Shown here in pieces: positions 22,199 through 28,657 of a stretch of DNA of 64,000 bases. A model generated the notes under the pieces. The model saw only the letters and a program-made list of their open reading frames with translations, ran no database searches and had not been told where the DNA came from. The position numbers and the translations under genes were made by a program. Position 1 is the stretch's first letter. Each line of letters begins with the position of its first letter. Source of the stretch: a virus; IMG/VR virus record IMGVR_UViG_3300049846_000568, positions 1-64,000 of that record, one strand, 5' to 3'.

Positions 22199-22312
22199 TA
22201 GGGCAGGGAGCTCTACTCGCCTAGTACTTTGTCGGCTCAACACTAGTGCTACGGTGATAGACTAAAGATCCTGCCTAGGGTATGGAACGCATTGAGCCAA
22301 TGCTCCATACCC
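22199..22312 (+). ncRNA. structured non-coding segment between two tRNA-Gly genes
   Basis: No protein frame. Two nested elements are visible. TAGGGCAGG (22199-22207) pairs with CCTGCCTA (22270-22277) with one bulge. It is followed by a long hairpin in which GGGTATGGA..GCATTG (22278-22294) pairs with CAATGCTCCATACCC (22298-22312), about 15 pairs with a two-base bulge and a three-base loop. It could be a processing spacer, a degenerate tRNA or a small RNA. Confidence 0.45.
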
Positions 22313-22318
22313 GCCCTC

Positions 22319-22391
22319 GCAGCTATCGTACAGAGGCCTAGTACATCACCTTGCCAAGGTGAGAACGCGAGTTCAAATCTCGCTAGCTGCT
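22319..22391 (+). tRNA. tRNA-Gly, anticodon GCC
   Basis: Acceptor GCAGCTA/TAGCTGC, D stem GTAC/GTAC, anticodon stem TCACC/GGTGA with loop TTGCCAA (anticodon GCC), four-base variable region, T arm GCGAG-TTCAAAT-CTCGC, discriminator T391. Confidence 0.92.
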
Positions 22392-22393
22392 CC

Positions 22394-22675
22394 ATGGATT
22401 TGCTAACTGCACTTAAAGTCCAAGACAAGATGGTTGGCTCTGTTGTAATGCTATCCATCCCGTCTTATTCTGATGAGCCACTTCGTGCCACAATTCTACG
22501 CACTGCCTATGATGAAGAAGATGGGTGGTGGCAGGCATACATACACGAAGACGCAGCAGTCATCACCGTCTATTACCAGGAGGTAATAGAATGGGACAAC
22601 AACCTAGAGAAAGAAGGTCGGGATGGAAACAGATGCTACACCCGTCGATGCAGAATTCGGGGAAATCGTATCTGA
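22394..22675 (+). CDS. hypothetical protein, 93 aa
   Basis: ATG 22394, three bases after tRNA-Gly(GCC); earlier in-frame starts would read through that tRNA. N-terminal helical segment and a beta-rich middle (VGSVVMLSIPSY, WWQAYIHEDAAVITVYYQ), with a basic tail (RRCRIRGNRI). Overlaps the next gene by 53 bases. Function unknown. Confidence 0.6.
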   Translation: MDLLTALKVQDKMVGSVVMLSIPSYSDEPLRATILRTAYDEEDGWWQAYIHEDAAVITVYYQEVIEWDNNLEKEGRDGNRCYTRRCRIRGNRI

Positions 22676-22901
22676 TATCGAAGTGCCACCGATTTCGAGA
22701 CGTTCTATCAAGTATCGCATTGTCCCCTCTAAGACTCAGTTGATGATGGATTTCGTCTTTGCCGACAATCCCGACGAGGCTGATTCAAAGGCACGTGCAT
22801 TCCTTGGCATTCCTGAGGACGAGCCAATCAAGATCTACCGCGTCAACGAAACGTCTGGTCACACTGGCTCTCTTATCAAGGGCGTTGGTAATAAGAAGTA
22901 A
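22623..22901 (+). CDS. hypothetical protein, 92 aa
   Basis: ATG 22623. A disordered acidic N-terminus is followed by an alpha/beta unit (SIKYRIVPSKTQLMMDFVFADNPDEADSKARAFLG; strand-helix-strand). Overlaps the downstream phosphoribosyltransferase-like gene by one base (TAATG), so co-translated. No catalytic motif. Confidence 0.63.
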   Translation: METDATPVDAEFGEIVSDIEVPPISRRSIKYRIVPSKTQLMMDFVFADNPDEADSKARAFLGIPEDEPIKIYRVNETSGHTGSLIKGVGNKK

Positions 22902-23278
22902 TGGACTTGTTTCATATAGGTGCGTTCGAACTTCGCAATGGTCAGCACTCTCCATTTGACATAGATTGTAGCGTGCTTACTGGGTGGGACATTAGTGTCA
23001 TCGGACAGATGATGCTTGACGTCCTTCCACTGTTCGGTGAAGTAGAGGGTGTCTCAAGGAGTGGTCTTCGCCTAGCAGAGTACCTCCAGCACTACGTTAC
23101 AGAAGGGGACTATCCTCTTCTCATTGTGGACGACGTGTTAACCACCGGCATCTCCATGGAAGAGCATCGTGCGGGTAGGTATGCTTGTGGTGCTGTGATC
23201 TTTGCTCGCGGCCCATGCCCCGAGTGGGTAACTCCTCTGTTTCAGATGGCTAAACCAGCCGGAAGGTTGATCTTCTAA
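22901..23278 (+). CDS. phosphoribosyltransferase, orotate PRTase-like (short)
   Basis: 125 residues. The PRPP-binding motif is clear: LLIVDDVLTTGISM (about 82-95), with two acidic residues after hydrophobics and T-T-G-x-S. The N-terminus GAFELRNGQHSPFDIDC resembles the GHF.L.SG.HS..Y.D start of orotate phosphoribosyltransferase. At 125 residues it is much shorter than PyrE (about 200) and lacks the central lysine loop, so it may act in nucleotide salvage, be a regulator, or be a degenerate enzyme. Overlaps neighbours by one base at each end. Confidence 0.78.
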   Translation: MDLFHIGAFELRNGQHSPFDIDCSVLTGWDISVIGQMMLDVLPLFGEVEGVSRSGLRLAEYLQHYVTEGDYPLLIVDDVLTTGISMEEHRAGRYACGAVIFARGPCPEWVTPLFQMAKPAGRLIF

Positions 23279-23460
23279 TGGCTATCCCCATACCCCGAAC
23301 GTATGATGAACTCTTGGAGCATCTGTTTACCGTACACGGGCTACTGAACGAGCCTTGGTGTGCGTGGGATTTTCTGGGGATTGATGAGATCAGATCCATC
23401 CACGATACAATCCATGATGAGAACACACGCATTCATCATCACATGCCAGCAGACGGGTGA
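23278..23460 (+). CDS. hypothetical protein, 60 aa
   Basis: ATG 23278 overlaps the upstream TAA. Helical with a histidine-rich C-terminus (IHHHMPADG) and the aromatic motif WCAWDFLG. Could bind a metal, but no known pattern. Followed seven bases later by the next gene. Confidence 0.6.
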   Translation: MAIPIPRTYDELLEHLFTVHGLLNEPWCAWDFLGIDEIRSIHDTIHDENTRIHHHMPADG

Positions 23461-23466
23461 GTAAAG

Positions 23467-23742
23467 ATGTCCGACGTAAACAAGCTTGTCAAAGAGATAC
23501 TAGACCTCTCTGGTAAGATAAATGGGCCAGAACGTGACCCAGGCGATATCACAATCCGCATTCAGGACGACGCACCATTGGTCACGGTGCATCAAGGCGA
23601 CTGGGACGCAAGTATCTACACTTTGCTCGATCAAGACCCTTTCGTTTTAACTGGTATAGGAAACGAAATTGTCTCTGCTCTCGAAGACCACATTACCAAG
23701 TTAAAGACGGTACTAGAAAACATTGAAACAAAGAATCTGTAG
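23467..23742 (+). CDS. hypothetical protein, 91 aa
   Basis: ATG 23467; GTAAAG lies a few bases upstream. Helix, then two strands (DITIRIQDDAPLVTVHQGDWDASIYTLL), then a C-terminal helix: a small alpha/beta fold. No cysteines or enzyme motif. Overlaps the zinc-finger gene by 20 bases. Confidence 0.62.
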   Translation: MSDVNKLVKEILDLSGKINGPERDPGDITIRIQDDAPLVTVHQGDWDASIYTLLDQDPFVLTGIGNEIVSALEDHITKLKTVLENIETKNL

Positions 23743-23917
23743 CGCCTGCGAACAGCCCTTCACGGATGACGAGTGGGCTGATCGTCACTGGCCACACGAA
23801 GAAGAGTGTCCACACTTTTCTCATCACAGATCTACAGAGCCATGCTATTGCGATACCGAAGTCCACGCAGAATGCTGCTGGGCTCCGGCGTGCGAAGCTG
23901 GTCACATTCCAGGGTAG
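23723..23917 (+). CDS. zinc-finger-like protein, 64 aa
   Basis: TTG 23723. Motifs ICSACEQPF, CPHFSHH and CYCDTEVHAECCWAPAC give at least two possible zinc sites (C-x2-C ... H ... C, and C-x-C ... H-x2-C-C). The TAG stop (23915-23917) is the T8-A9-G10 of tRNA-Asn, so the gene runs 10 bases into that tRNA. Function unknown. Confidence 0.62.
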   Translation: MKQRICSACEQPFTDDEWADRHWPHEEECPHFSHHRSTEPCYCDTEVHAECCWAPACEAGHIPG

Positions 23918-23980
23918 CTCAATAGGCAGAGCAGCTCCCTGTTAAGGAGACGGTTGGAGGTTCGAGTCCTCCCCTTGGAG
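23908..23980 (+). tRNA. tRNA-Asn, anticodon GTT
   Basis: Acceptor TCCAGGG/CCTTGGA (one G-T pair), anticodon stem GCTCC/GGAGA with loop CTGTTAA (anticodon GTT), T arm GGAGG-TTCGAGT-CCTCC, discriminator G980. Confidence 0.93.
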
Positions 23981-24004
23981 CAACTAAGCTGAACGAAAGT
24001 ATGT

Positions 24005-24235
24005 GTGAGCGGATTTGTGGACGAAAACGACCAGATGATATACGTGACCCACAAGGGTCTTAACACGGATATAGACTCATTGTCTGAGCAAGAGCAACTG
24101 CTTATGGAAATCATCTTCGAAAACGGTGGCTCCATACGTGAGAGTGAACTCATGAGAGAATTCGCGATTCGCACCGCCGAACGGAAGTTGATCAGTGAGA
24201 CAGAACAGTTCCTTGAGGAGGAGCCCGATGACTAA
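24005..24235 (+). CDS. acidic helical protein, 76 aa
   Basis: GTG 24005. Residues 20-65 are helical with E/L repeats (LSEQEQLLMEIIFENGG) in a winged-helix-like spacing, but no clear recognition helix. Strongly acidic overall; overlaps the next gene by eight bases. Function unknown. Confidence 0.58.
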   Translation: MSGFVDENDQMIYVTHKGLNTDIDSLSEQEQLLMEIIFENGGSIRESELMREFAIRTAERKLISETEQFLEEEPDD

Positions 24236-24422
24236 CGACCAACTAGCATGGAGCCTCAACCTCGGGGTGGAATACTGGTTGGATTGGGGGCGCGAGTTTC
24301 CAAAGACCGGACCCTTTGAGACCTACGAAGAGGCGATGGCAGAAGGCGCCAAGCTCAACAGAGATAGTTATTTGCGCCACTTCTCTTTCAGTATTGAGAA
24401 GAGATATAGGACGCACAAGTAA
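24228..24422 (+). CDS. hypothetical protein, 64 aa
   Basis: ATG 24228, preceded by GAGGAG, is preferred over earlier in-frame starts inside the upstream gene. Compact helix-rich protein with WSLNLGVEYWLDWG and TYEEAMAEGAKL; no motif known. One-base overlap (TAATG) with the following gene. Confidence 0.62.
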   Translation: MTNDQLAWSLNLGVEYWLDWGREFPKTGPFETYEEAMAEGAKLNRDSYLRHFSFSIEKRYRTHK

Positions 24423-24697
24423 TGCCAAGCGAACGTAAATTCTATAAGAACACTTTCACTGTTGTTGTCCTTTCGGAGGGCACACCAGTTGAAGAAGCTA
24501 CCTTAACTTATCTTGGCTACCTGGTTTCGGAAGGCGACTGCGTGCTGCATTCTTTTGTTGAGAACCCAGAAGAAGTCGATGGTTTGGCAATGGCAAATCT
24601 TTTGACAGAAGCCGCTTCAACTCCAGACTTCTTTATGTTGACACCCAATGGCGAAGACGAAGAAGACGAGCTTTACGGTTTTGATCCAAATTATTGA
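24422..24697 (+). CDS. hypothetical protein, 91 aa
   Basis: ATG 24422. Strand-rich with a repeated V-V-L-S-E / L-T-Y-L-G-Y alternation and an acidic C-terminus (NGEDEEDELYGFDPNY). Resembles small alpha/beta proteins found near tRNAs in large phages, without a known function. Ends five bases before tRNA-Cys. Confidence 0.64.
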   Translation: MPSERKFYKNTFTVVVLSEGTPVEEATLTYLGYLVSEGDCVLHSFVENPEEVDGLAMANLLTEAASTPDFFMLTPNGEDEEDELYGFDPNY

Positions 24698-24701
24698 TCG
24701 C

Positions 24702-24775
24702 GCGCCGGTGGCTGAGCGGACTAAAGCGGCGGGTTGCAGCCCCGTTATTCACAGGTTCGAATCCTGTCTGGCGCT
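24702..24775 (+). tRNA. tRNA-Cys, anticodon GCA
   Basis: Acceptor GCGCCGG/CTGGCGC (one G-T pair), anticodon stem GCGGG/CCCGT (terminal wobble) with loop TTGCAGC (anticodon GCA), T arm ACAGG-TTCGAAT-CCTGT, discriminator T775. Confidence 0.93.
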
Positions 24776-24786
24776 CTAGGAGATAC

Positions 24787-24948
24787 ATGAGCCTACAAGT
24801 TGGTCGATGGTGGATCCTTGCCGGTAAAGGTATGGGTAATCGTACTAGTGTCATTCGCGGCCGCTGTTCGCACAACACCGCATCTCAGTTGAGGCTAGAT
24901 CTCCGAGGCTATTTCTTTGCGGTGATAAAGAGAGACCTGATAGCGTAA
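24787..24948 (+). CDS. hypothetical protein, 53 aa
   Basis: ATG 24787 follows AGGAG at ideal spacing just after tRNA-Cys. Contains WWILAGKGMGNR, a short glycine-rich turn, one cysteine and a basic middle. Too short to classify. One-base overlap with the next gene (TAATG). Confidence 0.58.
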   Translation: MSLQVGRWWILAGKGMGNRTSVIRGRCSHNTASQLRLDLRGYFFAVIKRDLIA

Positions 24949-25214
24949 TGAACCGATACGTCATAGTGGATTGTAACGGCGATTCCACTACAATCACTAC
25001 CGATCCTGAGTCTGTATTAGAAGATCTCAACAACGACTGCCTTGATGACGGTAAGCCATTTTCTGTGGGCTATATCTGCGTCCCCGTAGATGACTGGCAG
25101 GCCATCGTGACCGCCGTGGGCAAGTTCGACCGCCGACGGGACGGCCCGGCCCTCGCCGCTATTGGCCCTGCCGCTCTCGCTGCTGTCCGCAACATGCGGG
25201 AGGCGCAGCCATGA
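24948..25214 (+). CDS. hypothetical protein, probably chimeric, 88 aa
   Basis: ATG 24948. The first half matches the composition of the surrounding phage genome. From about residue 46 on, the codons switch to strongly GC-ending ones (for example AVGKFDRRRDGPALAAIGPAALAAV). The composition break near base 25085 suggests a recombination joint inside the gene. Ends with R-E-A-Q-P, the same as the next gene. Function unknown. Confidence 0.6.
   Translation: MNRYVIVDCNGDSTTITTDPESVLEDLNNDCLDDGKPFSVGYICVPVDDWQAIVTAVGKFDRRRDGPALAAIGPAALAAVRNMREAQP
25199..25214 (+). repeat. direct repeat, copy 1
   Basis: GGAGGCGCAGCCATGA, identical to 25411-25426. It supplies the ribosome-binding site (GGAGG), the overlapping stop and start (ATGA) and the shared E-A-Q-P end of the upstream proteins. 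The two copies are 212 bases apart. Confidence 0.85.
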
Positions 25215-25426
25215 GTTACGGGCGCACACCCTTTTACATCTACGAGTCTGGCGATGGGTTCACCTTCCACCAACCCGAGAAACCGGCGATAAACATTCCA
25301 TACGACGCCATCGCCCAACTCATCGCAACGATGGCGTGGAGGGATAACGGTGAACTAGAGGCGATGATTGAAAGGGGATATGCAATTCGCCCCGACTTGC
25401 AACCCCGCCAGGAGGCGCAGCCATGA
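25211..25426 (+). CDS. hypothetical protein, 71 aa
   Basis: ATG 25211 overlaps the upstream TGA and has GGAGG eight bases upstream. Contains FYIYESGDGFTFH and an MIERGYAIRPDL segment, with a C-terminal QEAQP that repeats the end of the previous gene. GC-rich codon use places it in the acquired segment. Function unknown. Confidence 0.64.
   Translation: MSYGRTPFYIYESGDGFTFHQPEKPAINIPYDAIAQLIATMAWRDNGELEAMIERGYAIRPDLQPRQEAQP
25411..25426 (+). repeat. direct repeat, copy 2
   Basis: Second copy of GGAGGCGCAGCCATGA, again joining the end of one gene to the start of the next. The repeat could have arisen by duplication of a gene-start cassette or by recombination at these sites. Confidence 0.85.
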
Positions 25427-25938
25427 CCCCCCTCGACATCACTCTGACCCCGGCACAGTGGGAACACCTGGACCGGCACGACTGGACCCTCACGGTGGCA
25501 CCGACGGAACCGTGCCTCGAGTGCAGCGGGAGCGGCATCCACGGCGGTCCTGGCGGGTGGTACGACGCACCAGGCAAGGGGAAGCCCTGTGCTCGGTGCG
25601 ATGGCGAGGGTGTCGTCCCCCGCACCGTCGGCATCATCCGACCGGAGTGGCGCGTGAAGCGGGTTCGTGCGCGCCGAGCAGTCGAACAAGTCATCCCCGC
25701 CGAGCGGGTCGGCACCGCCACCGTCACCCCCGTCCCCGTCGTCTACGCCTACGACGAGGACACCATCGATGACGACTCGATGAAGCACGTCGGCCACATC
25801 GAGTCAGCCGACGACATCGTGCTGTTCTGGCCCGACGGGTGGTCGGGTGACCGTCACGACGTCATGGCCCTGTTCGCCACTCCCCCCGCCCCTGGCACGA
25901 CCGTCTGGCGACTCGACAAAGAGAACACCGATGCCTGA
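25423..25938 (+). CDS. DnaJ-type cysteine-rich zinc protein, 171 aa
   Basis: ATG 25423, again overlapping the previous TGA. Two CxxCxGxG-type repeats (CLECSGSG and CARCDGEG, about residues 29-64) form one zinc module like half of the DnaJ cysteine-rich domain. There is no J domain. Beyond residue 100 the protein is acidic and aspartate-rich. Strongly GC-rich codons. Such modules often mediate protein-protein contacts in phage regulators; the role here is unknown. Confidence 0.68.
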   Translation: MTPLDITLTPAQWEHLDRHDWTLTVAPTEPCLECSGSGIHGGPGGWYDAPGKGKPCARCDGEGVVPRTVGIIRPEWRVKRVRARRAVEQVIPAERVGTATVTPVPVVYAYDEDTIDDDSMKHVGHIESADDIVLFWPDGWSGDRHDVMALFATPPAPGTTVWRLDKENTDA

Positions 25939-26200
25939 CCCCGGTGATGTCGTCGGCCAGGCCGTCGTCAACGTGCGGACGTGCGAGCAAAGCAACCCGC
26001 CATGCATGGACGACTACCCCGAGAACGTGTGGCTTTGCCCCGGTTGTCAGGGGGACGGCACCTACAACGCCGAACAGGTGGAAAGAGTGGAACCAAAAGA
26101 CAGTCCTTTTGTGGTCGTCGGACGAGACAACCCAGAAGGGCCGTCGCTTGTTGCTCGTACGGACGGCTACTACCCAGTGGGGGATAAGGAAGATGAGTGA
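25931..26200 (+). CDS. hypothetical protein, probably chimeric, 89 aa
   Basis: ATG 25931 is within the end of the DnaJ-like gene. Residues 17-45 include CEQSNPPC and CPGCQGDG, one possible zinc ribbon. GC-rich codon use continues to about base 26060; the C-terminal half (DSPFVVVGRDNPEG, DGYYPVG) returns to normal composition. The right-hand joint of the acquired segment therefore lies inside this gene. Confidence 0.6.
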   Translation: MPDPGDVVGQAVVNVRTCEQSNPPCMDDYPENVWLCPGCQGDGTYNAEQVERVEPKDSPFVVVGRDNPEGPSLVARTDGYYPVGDKEDE

Positions 26201-26288
26201 GCGCAAGAAGCCGAAGACAATTGCTGTTATTGGAATTGGTTTCGCCAAGAAGAAGACCCCAAAGGCTAAGGCAAAGAGTGACAAGTAG
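26193..26288 (+). CDS. short basic protein, 31 aa
   Basis: ATG 26193 is preceded by AAGGAA and overlaps the previous gene. Lysine-rich ends surround a hydrophobic core (TIAVIGIGFA), reading like a single small membrane or RNA-binding peptide. Too short for confident assignment. Confidence 0.45.
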   Translation: MSERKKPKTIAVIGIGFAKKKTPKAKAKSDK

Positions 26289-26321
26289 TTCGTCTCTTAA
26301 GCCGATCAGTCAAGGTAATAC

Positions 26322-26495
26322 ATGGTTCTAAAGAAACACGCTCGACCATCTGATGCTTCTATCAATCAGACGCTTACTAAGTATCAAGCAAAGATAGATG
26401 AGTTGATGGCAGAATTGAAGCGCAAGGATGAAACCATCATCGAGCTCCAAGCCGAGATCTCCTATCTCAAATCCGCTATGAGAAGCGGATACTAA
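26322..26495 (+). CDS. coiled-coil protein, 57 aa
   Basis: ATG 26322 follows AAGG at seven bases. Nearly all residues from 18 on fit heptads with L/I/A at core positions (YQAKIDELMAELKRKDETI). Likely a short dimeric coiled coil. Ends four bases before tRNA-Asp. No further function can be given. Confidence 0.6.
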   Translation: MVLKKHARPSDASINQTLTKYQAKIDELMAELKRKDETIIELQAEISYLKSAMRSGY

Positions 26496-26498
26496 TCT

Positions 26499-26573
26499 GG
26501 TCCGTTAGTTCAGCCTGGTCTAGAACACTGGCTTGTCACGCCAGCGACACGGGTTCAAATCCCGTACGGACCG
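26499..26573 (+). tRNA. tRNA-Asp, anticodon GTC
   Basis: Acceptor GGTCCGT/ACGGACC, anticodon stem CTGGC/GCCAG with loop TTGTCAC (anticodon GTC), T arm ACGGG-TTCAAAT-CCCGT, discriminator G573. Confidence 0.95.
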
Positions 26574-26575
26574 CT

Positions 26576-26625
26576 AGTGAGAGAATTCCCTGGGGCAGTT
26601 AACTCCAGAGGCTGCAGCTCTCACT
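26576..26625 (+). ncRNA. three-way-junction-like inverted repeats between tRNA-Asp and tRNA-Glu
   Basis: AGTGAGAG (26576-26583) pairs perfectly with CTCTCACT (26618-26625). Inside are a hairpin CTGGGG/CTCCAG with a seven-base loop (26590-26608) and a palindrome GCTGCAGC (26611-26618). No start codon and frame of note. May be a decayed tRNA (the inner hairpin has the size of an anticodon arm) or a processing element. Confidence 0.4.
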
Positions 26626-26629
26626 GCCA

Positions 26630-26705
26630 GCCCCGTTGGTCTAGTTTGGTTTAGGACGTCTGCCTCTCACGCAGAAGATCGCCGGTTCAAATCCGGCACG
26701 GGGTG
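26630..26705 (+). tRNA. tRNA-Glu, anticodon CTC
   Basis: Acceptor GCCCCGT/ACGGGGT (first pair G-T), anticodon stem TCTGC/GCAGA with loop CTCTCAC (anticodon CTC), T arm GCCGG-TTCAAAT-CCGGC, discriminator G705. The terminal G-T pair is unusual. Confidence 0.9.
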
Positions 26706-26707
26706 CT

Positions 26708-27007
26708 ATGGCTAAGATAGCATCAATCGTCCCAGAAGTTGGTGACGTCATCTACGAATCGTATATGGCGGGTATTCCTCTCCTGGTTGTCGAGGTTAAA
26801 GAGCGTTCGTACGTTTGCAAAACCGTCAATGGTGACACAAAGATTTTGAGTAGGTACTGGACTTCTCGCGGCCCGCTTGGGTCGAGCGAACATGAAGTAA
26901 AGTACTCTTCTTACGTTGACCTTTGTGAGCAGAACGAGCGCAAAGCCAATAACATGCGAGAAAAGCTGAACAAGCTGCTCGCTATAGAAATCTCCACGCC
27001 CTCTTAG
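26708..27007 (+). CDS. hypothetical protein, 99 aa
   Basis: ATG 26708, three bases after tRNA-Glu. Beta-rich first half (GDVIYESYMAGIPLLVVEVKERSYVCKTV), helical end. The stop TAG is T8-A9-G10 of tRNA-Arg(ACG). No motif. Confidence 0.65.
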   Translation: MAKIASIVPEVGDVIYESYMAGIPLLVVEVKERSYVCKTVNGDTKILSRYWTSRGPLGSSEHEVKYSSYVDLCEQNERKANNMREKLNKLLAIEISTPS

Positions 27008-27071
27008 CTTAATTGGATGAAGCACCTGACTACGGATCAGGAGATTACAGGTTCGAGTCCTGTAGAGGGTG
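26998..27071 (+). tRNA. tRNA-Arg, anticodon ACG
   Basis: Acceptor GCCCTCT/AGAGGGT (first pair G-T), anticodon stem CCTGA/TCAGG with loop CTACGGA (anticodon ACG, probably edited to inosine), T arm ACAGG-TTCGAGT-CCTGT, discriminator G071. Overlaps the end of the preceding gene by 10 bases. Confidence 0.93.
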
Positions 27072-27092
27072 CAACGAGTAAGAAGTAAAGCC

Positions 27093-27842
27093 ATGAAGAT
27101 CCTAGTATGTGGAGACTGGCACGGAAACACAGTCTTTGTAGAGAACATATTTAACGCCATCGCCCGGGAGGGGTGGGAGGTTGACGTCATCGTACAGGTG
27201 GGCGACTTTGGATTTTGGGAACATAGGGATGAAGGCGTTCACTTTCTCGACTCACTGAGTACCTTCTCCCAGGAATCTGGGATCCCCATCTATTGGGTTG
27301 ACGGCAACCACGAGAACTTTGAAATCTTGTACGACCAGTATCTCAAGGGTCGTTACGATGAGTTCATTGAAATCCGCCCCAGCATCTACTACATCCCAAG
27401 AGGCAAGACCTGGGAGTGGGATGGGGTGAAGTTCATGGGGTTTGGTGGAGCTTACTCCATCGACAAGAATCATCGTACCCCCTATATCTCCTGGTGGCCA
27501 CAAGAAATGGCATCAGACGAAGAGATAGAGCGGGTGAGAAGCAAAAACGAGCAGGTTGATGTTCTCTTCAGCCACGATGTTCCTCAGGGCGTGGACGTTC
27601 TAACAGCCTCTGGTGGTTTTTTGCTACCCATCGCTTCCGCTGAACATTCACGGTACCTGATTCGTCAAGTCGCAGAAGTTGCACGGCCAAAACTCATTGT
27701 CCACGGTCATTACCATTTCAGATATGGGATGTTGTGGGGGGCGCCCTGGGGCGAAGTGAGTGTCATAGGTTTGACCTGTGATGGACGGCAGTTTCGTGCT
27801 GCTACCTATATGCTTGATACTAACGAACTTCTTCCTAGCTAG
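27093..27842 (+). CDS. calcineurin-like metallophosphoesterase 1
   Basis: ATG 27093 gives the normal family start MKILVCGDWHGN; a GTG at 27069 would add eight residues inside the tRNA-adjacent gap. The motifs D-x-H (GDWHG, residues 7-11), GDFGF (about 40), GNHEN (about 71-75), SHD (about 160) and G-H-x-H (HGHYHF, about 208) form the full two-metal site. 249 residues, so a compact phosphoesterase. The substrate (nucleotide, RNA end or protein phosphate) is unknown. A second member of the superfamily lies at 30439. Confidence 0.88.
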   Translation: MKILVCGDWHGNTVFVENIFNAIAREGWEVDVIVQVGDFGFWEHRDEGVHFLDSLSTFSQESGIPIYWVDGNHENFEILYDQYLKGRYDEFIEIRPSIYYIPRGKTWEWDGVKFMGFGGAYSIDKNHRTPYISWWPQEMASDEEIERVRSKNEQVDVLFSHDVPQGVDVLTASGGFLLPIASAEHSRYLIRQVAEVARPKLIVHGHYHFRYGMLWGAPWGEVSVIGLTCDGRQFRAATYMLDTNELLPS

Positions 27843-27855
27843 ACAAAGAGCAGAC

Positions 27856-28443
27856 ATGATTGCACTGAGCAAAAAGGCCAAGTTTCCTAATAACGCAAAC
27901 ACCGACAACGTTGCCGAGTGTCTTGATGGTCTGTTCGATAGCCTAGACAAGTTCTTCTTTGACCACGAGGTAGATTACCGCTACATTGATCGTCGCGATT
28001 TCGAAGATATACTCGAACGATGCCTTACGGACGACGAGTGGGAAGGCATAAAGCACCAAATCCGTGAGCCCCTCGCACACTTTAGTGAGGCTATCGACAA
28101 TGCCATGGTGGATATCTTGGTCTCTAATGGGCTTTTAGATCCAGAATCTGTCAATGTGGGGTTGGAGCATACGAGCGTGGCGCAACCATCTACATCAACA
28201 TCAGAGACAAGCTGGCATTATTCTCCGGAAGAGGTCTGGGGCACCGGTACCGGCTTTCAGCCCTCGACCGCGTCGACAGGGTCTTGGGGGATCACAAACC
28301 ATTCATCGCCCATGCTTCCAACCACTGTCATGAATTCGGTTCAGCAGCTCGTAGACGACATTTCAAACGTGGTAGTGGGCGGAACCTCCGTTCCACCGCC
28401 CGAGGAGCAAGAAGATCCCGTAGAAGGACCAAGTGATGAGTAA
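27856..28443 (+). CDS. hypothetical protein, 195 aa
   Basis: ATG 27856 is chosen over an earlier in-frame start inside the upstream gene. The first 110 residues are acidic and helical (AECLDGLFDSLDKFFFDHE). The C-terminal 70 are disordered and S/T/P-rich, ending with a PPPEEQEDPVEGPSDE tail. No motif recognised. Overlaps the next gene by eight bases. Confidence 0.66.
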   Translation: MIALSKKAKFPNNANTDNVAECLDGLFDSLDKFFFDHEVDYRYIDRRDFEDILERCLTDDEWEGIKHQIREPLAHFSEAIDNAMVDILVSNGLLDPESVNVGLEHTSVAQPSTSTSETSWHYSPEEVWGTGTGFQPSTASTGSWGITNHSSPMLPTTVMNSVQQLVDDISNVVVGGTSVPPPEEQEDPVEGPSDE

Positions 28444-28657
28444 ACCAATTATCCCTGCTCCAGGTAGTAGAATCCGTCTCATCGAGATGAAAGACGTTTC
28501 CCCCGTGGAGCCCGGTAGTACGGGTACCGTAACCGATTACTCCCACGAAGATCAGGATCATGGTGTTGTGTTTGTGGGCGTCGAGTGGGACAACGGACGC
28601 AGCTTACAACTTGTAGTTGGCTTGGATGAGTGGGAATTCATTAAGAATGAAGGCTAG
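28436..28657 (+). CDS. DUF4314-like small protein, 73 aa
   Basis: ATG 28436 (a GTG one codon earlier is possible). The pattern G-S-R-I-x-L-I-E-M-K-D ... G-S-T-G-T-V-T ... V-E-W-D-N-G-R-S-L-x-L matches the DUF4314 family as I remember it: a short beta-barrel found in many phages and bacteria, with no assigned function. Ends inside the next gene. Confidence 0.75.
   Translation: MSKPIIPAPGSRIRLIEMKDVSPVEPGSTGTVTDYSHEDQDHGVVFVGVEWDNGRSLQLVVGLDEWEFIKNEG

Larger units (their letters stand above)
25085..26060. other. GC-rich insert (recently acquired segment)
   Basis: This stretch is far richer in G+C than its surroundings: the 60 bases from 25681 contain 44 G/C, against 29 of 60 at 24481. Codon thirds are mostly G or C, as in a high-GC actinobacterial genome or phage. 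Both ends fall inside reading frames, and no transposase, inverted repeats or target duplication is visible, so homologous or illegitimate recombination is more likely than an insertion sequence. Confidence 0.7.

Noticed and set aside
25240-25797. A 185-codon - strand frame in the GC-rich segment
   Set aside because: High GC reduces stop codons on all frames; the + strand frames have GGAGG sites, ATGA overlaps and a DnaJ-type motif.
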